From assembly GCF_026262505.1 (NCBI RefSeq), contig NC_067203.1, forward strand, positions 20,503,411 to 20,567,410: a stretch of 64,000 nt of DNA, read 5' to 3'. Source of the DNA: Trichomonas vaginalis G3. Lineage: Eukaryota; Parabasalia; Trichomonadida; Trichomonadidae. The notes beneath the pieces are model-generated. The model searched no databases, was not told the origin of the DNA, and saw only the letters and a list, made by a program, of their open reading frames with translations. A program made the position numbers and the translations under genes. Of the stretch, positions 62,701 to 64,000 are shown in pieces; positions within the stretch are counted from its first letter, which is position 1, and each line of letters starts with the position of its first letter.

Positions 62701-63978
62701 AGGTAAGAATATGAACCTTTCGATGAATAATTGTTTGATTAAAAAATCTGATGTTATATCTCCATTAATTATGCCTATATTGAGTAATTTTAAGAACTTA
62801 TCGACAGGTACATCCTTATTTACAGGTGGTGCTACCATTGTAATGAAATTTGGAACAAGATTTGACACATTCATAATTTTCTTCGTCGCGAGATCGCAAA
62901 AGAAGTCTGCAAGTTTGCACAGACCTTCGTAGTTAAGTCCCGGTGGTTCTAGTATCCAGTTTTGTAAAGGAACGGCTGTTTCCAGCTTTTTATACGTATC
63001 TTGAATTGATTTCGTAGAAACTGACAGCAGAGGAATGAGAGATGATCGCAATTCCGGTGAAACCTCCGGATTCTTGTAAAAGTCAAAAAGTGCGGATAAA
63101 ATTGTTGGGTGGACATCGCAGCCAATTAAAAGTAATTCGTAAGCCTCCATGGCTGTATTTGGACAGTGCTTAAGGAAGATCTCGTTGCAGAGCTCGTAGC
63201 CTCCTGTCGTTTGGAATAACTGATAAAAATCAGGATTTGACTTGCAAAACGAGGAGAAATAATTCAGGACGTAAAGGATTGCGTTTTTGTATGGGAAATC
63301 TGTTTCTTTTTGCTCTTTAATGACTTGGACGAAAGATTTTAGAAATGTAGACGATTGTTGCGATTTTTGAAGGAAAGTTAATGGTAAACTACAATATAAA
63401 AGTATATTGAAGAAGTTTTGCAACTCTTCGTAATCCTTTTTTAAGAAGAATGTGTCGAATATCATATAAAAACCGTCTTTATCATTGAACTGGGTGAAAA
63501 ATGACTCGCTTCTGAATATGCATTGTAAGAATTTTTCGCAGTGTTGTAAAAAATCTGATTTCATCTTGAGCATTTGAATGATATGTGAAAACATCGGTAA
63601 AAACTCCGTAGCATGAGGGATACTTGGAAAAAACTTTGATGCAAACACAAGAGTGTTGAACATTTTTGTGCTAATTTCTATTTTATCCACATATTCTACT
63701 CCAATTTTTGCGCATAAACCTGAATAAGCTGAAATAACAGCTCTAACATCGGAATTTTTGCGATACTTCTCATCAAATCCTTCAAATGTTGGACCGAAAT
63801 CATCAACTACCTTTGGAAATTGATGGAAATCTGCTTGATTTTTAGAATGCAGTAAAGCATCGACTTTATCAGAGTATAGTTTTAACTTTTCTGCATCTTC
63901 TTTGGATAATTTTGTTTTCTGGCTGTCTTTTAGACCACCAGTGTCCCTAAACAATAAGTTACCCAAAGATCGAAGCAT
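56785..63978 (-). CDS. Giant BEACH-domain protein with WD40 repeats and zinc module
   Basis: 2,397 residues from ATG 63978 (MLRSLGNLLFRDTGGLKDSQ); an in-frame non-ATG extension upstream is not used. Long alpha-helical armadillo-like N-terminus, a concanavalin-like segment near 690-790 (SCSISFWFNVPYQISSN), a PH-like region about 1660-1790, and a BEACH domain about 1820-2040 (NYEYLLVLNYFGGRNFFDLT, QYPVFPWICS, PFQGLVCDNVLLPEWANN). WD40-like repeats follow at about 2110-2340, then a Cys/His end (CVECGTLTDKRCYQCQKPLC, CKECNE). BEACH proteins act in vesicle trafficking, lysosome size and autophagy. The open frame is intact over 7.2 kb. The promoter lies at or beyond the window edge. Confidence 0.93.
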   Translation of the reverse strand: MLRSLGNLLFRDTGGLKDSQKTKLSKEDAEKLKLYSDKVDALLHSKNQADFHQFPKVVDDFGPTFEGFDEKYRKNSDVRAVISAYSGLCAKIGVEYVDKIEISTKMFNTLVFASKFFPSIPHATEFLPMFSHIIQMLKMKSDFLQHCEKFLQCIFRSESFFTQFNDKDGFYMIFDTFFLKKDYEELQNFFNILLYCSLPLTFLQKSQQSSTFLKSFVQVIKEQKETDFPYKNAILYVLNYFSSFCKSNPDFYQLFQTTGGYELCNEIFLKHCPNTAMEAYELLLIGCDVHPTILSALFDFYKNPEVSPELRSSLIPLLSVSTKSIQDTYKKLETAVPLQNWILEPPGLNYEGLCKLADFFCDLATKKIMNVSNLVPNFITMVAPPVNKDVPVDKFLKLLNIGIINGDITSDFLIKQLFIERFIFLPSISDVYTYFVEFSDFQAISEFVYLSIDTDTIHESMLEKLVGEHSKLSTLESFCNFLDAIFEKHFSPKAIELFPDFMQSELLMNVLIKHIRKNSMSFEIFTNQNGFSKLQSLINSDSSKAKFVIMLLSSLAHFRPYEAIDTWINKQSKDSPIFQVDKEVLFKLATDEKLTLLHLPSLYLYCPQFKCKTPLNLYLAGKYGFQLYKKQGIKFDKIPNLTQIVNRLVTSQTKDDLFNYPEIFHKFVDRTSPYFSIFEFVPFHGPSYMTIQHPSCSISFWFNVPYQISSNLTVFKTNLISIVFSAESVIIETNRNDKIALPCSSNVFHHVVVQFKLSPIKKINKIGFTLDSNNFKDFVVNLEDLPSQIILGETEKHLEASMYISKSLFMSESGFSQLQIELLNKRGPGNLVPIQGVKTAMFNHNESVFDVPFHGFSSYFKDFHQLEMIFELFDTAKNADHLSSIFICLLNIQQRNSIKLRKFWSRMSICFIRQKELVAHNFMYYFFDNFSVIAGEKNTTKILLFLLTFIDFYFTFDSNLIVKWLERILQSKLVNWEFFEQNNLFDFIYNICRANLAEQIIDTFIPFLNKMMLINPNGIKLKSYMNFIVTLRSFEGSESSQYKLIKSFVKLANDNIENQLFTYQQLLDYMSLFKGESSLMLADLICSYSNRNPQFITSSSYACFIFSKFALSENAWLTAFSILGGFVVKKFPKNMSIQRPLFAPVILEMLCSLLNSNSNLDLLQKIIASLLSFNNFQCFTTKNCWPILLCLSNLGVIPTTFSSNKAGTRTELTKENNTYQITREDANNTLELCEFEVPADLNMSEYAMSESGFPRYSGDFDWMETVLNETQIAIFLVSILLSFDSQSFQTTFLEYSAGFALMTINYRRLFSRQMVLNMLIQLANAESSYSMMFKPAILITHHYTVRSLFAEKITDLLSLLFNFLKTLQVNEIFLSFMEDNQVLSCYREILLCAFVFTSEENMIDLFQLFSSFDTVIFCNIVFKDTQFCHYWLCATRQISSTNNKFLKCMKLFMDLVGTSTISSYKQNEIESNWGAFKQHMLQGENELENKLRIERMTTVLDFDSHKKSLAAKHILCQKVFIDIEREQHSKVFNVLMNRIERQIERDYFDCLQRSFRRKLQINVPKESSRLSPLVLPVFQPRVVVPSPFKLPQPKFNVTTPSSFFKLEINIPKNNCHVFETLGILDADPEYFHFQLGKYSCFEYSKYLESDLLQMFTQTFSDIFAPEQLFGTFSVKFYYYIHGLSSVLFVTENALLILTLAEYNDNRLSLIKTLKNPVAFIPFSESVLVGDYQNVSLFCGHVVIILPYDQIIMTRKHLFVHKQSGFSIYSLTSPNVVLDFGHEKEMTIFSKIFQKRNCNFKNFLPHNKFLFCIQTQQQAQSLWQDNKLDNYEYLLVLNYFGGRNFFDLTQYPVFPWICSPNLSERDLSKPMGQLGEERSKHYQLTYDLSEEPKYFYGFHYSLPGIIFWFMVRLCPFCYFGWDLNNGWDDPSRMFLNILDAYNSASQNNQSDLKELIPEVFTIPEIYKNTAKLPFQGLVCDNVLLPEWANNDPQLFTSEMMKKLLENENICEWIDLIFGFKQQGEAALESKNLFLPTSYHNATAESLNMEENVFESQTINFGQCPLQLFTKQHPKHVFNSPTAKEWCSRAKMTKIEPNNPSKLRSFRVTQNETIIPFLSAIFMNYFVSVERESESLIVHDLNNGSAILAAHSPDFSFVTHLSVSPDYLFLVISYNFGRSEVMMIKYDSGVPVELKPIGSITTQEKIHMTAISPRDLVCASLSTSSVIIWSFITSQIHKIIPFYGRFVIYGSGLFSIGGGEQVIDLSVNGEIINTFKSSGDVTCASCIELGRDYTRRIVVVGTVNGAIDFYCGEFLLRQKCGKQAITSVDVFGTSVIAIDTRCQVFKVLLDESFGRCVECGTLTDKRCYQCQKPLCAEHGSICKECNERLTANTQIPQIG

Positions 63979-64000
63979 TTTTGTCAATTTTTTTATTTTA

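Overview
The window looks like nuclear DNA of a parabasalid, most likely Trichomonas vaginalis or a close relative. It is AT-rich, its genes lack visible introns, and it carries very large Polinton/Maverick elements, abundant KilA-N-type genes, short mariner-type inverted-repeat elements and a giant BEACH-domain gene. The species call is inference; no rRNA or other marker gene is present.

About three quarters of the window is two copies of one Polinton family facing opposite ways. Copy A runs from beyond the left edge to 23606. Copy B is complete at 27240-50604 (23,365 bp), with 45-bp terminal inverted repeats and a 5-bp target duplication (AAATT). Shared genes are nearly identical, so both insertions look recent in evolutionary terms. 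Both are broken: copy A in a few dozen places, copy B in a dozen or more. Some of these breaks could be assembly error. Recognised parts are a family B DNA polymerase, an integrase, an SF3 helicase, a packaging ATPase, a candidate major capsid protein, two amphipathic pVI-like proteins, a phage-type fibre with a collar domain, a KilA-N protein and, in copy B, a D12-class adenine methyltransferase. About a dozen further genes are unrecognised. I saw no adenovirus-type protease.

The two copies differ mainly in four places. These are the fibre gene and its divergent neighbour; the segment after the polymerase; a repeat-rich control region holding seven copies of a 17-codon micro-ORF, variant palindromes and KilA-N gene fragments; and an 846-bp hairpin-bearing element inserted only in copy A, for which copy B shows the empty site.

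The host DNA between the copies (23607-27239) has a tandem array of hairpins and a membrane-protein gene split by a 212-bp element flanked by TA. Right of copy B there is a second, different hairpin array (50.7-51.5 kb), then an AT-rich spacer, then a decayed ankyrin gene fused to a piece of the same membrane-protein family, then a second TA-flanked element. Next is a second member of the membrane-protein family interrupted by one in-frame TGA. Last is an intact gene of about 2,397 codons with a BEACH domain, WD40-like repeats and a C-terminal zinc-binding module, reading leftward from near the right edge.
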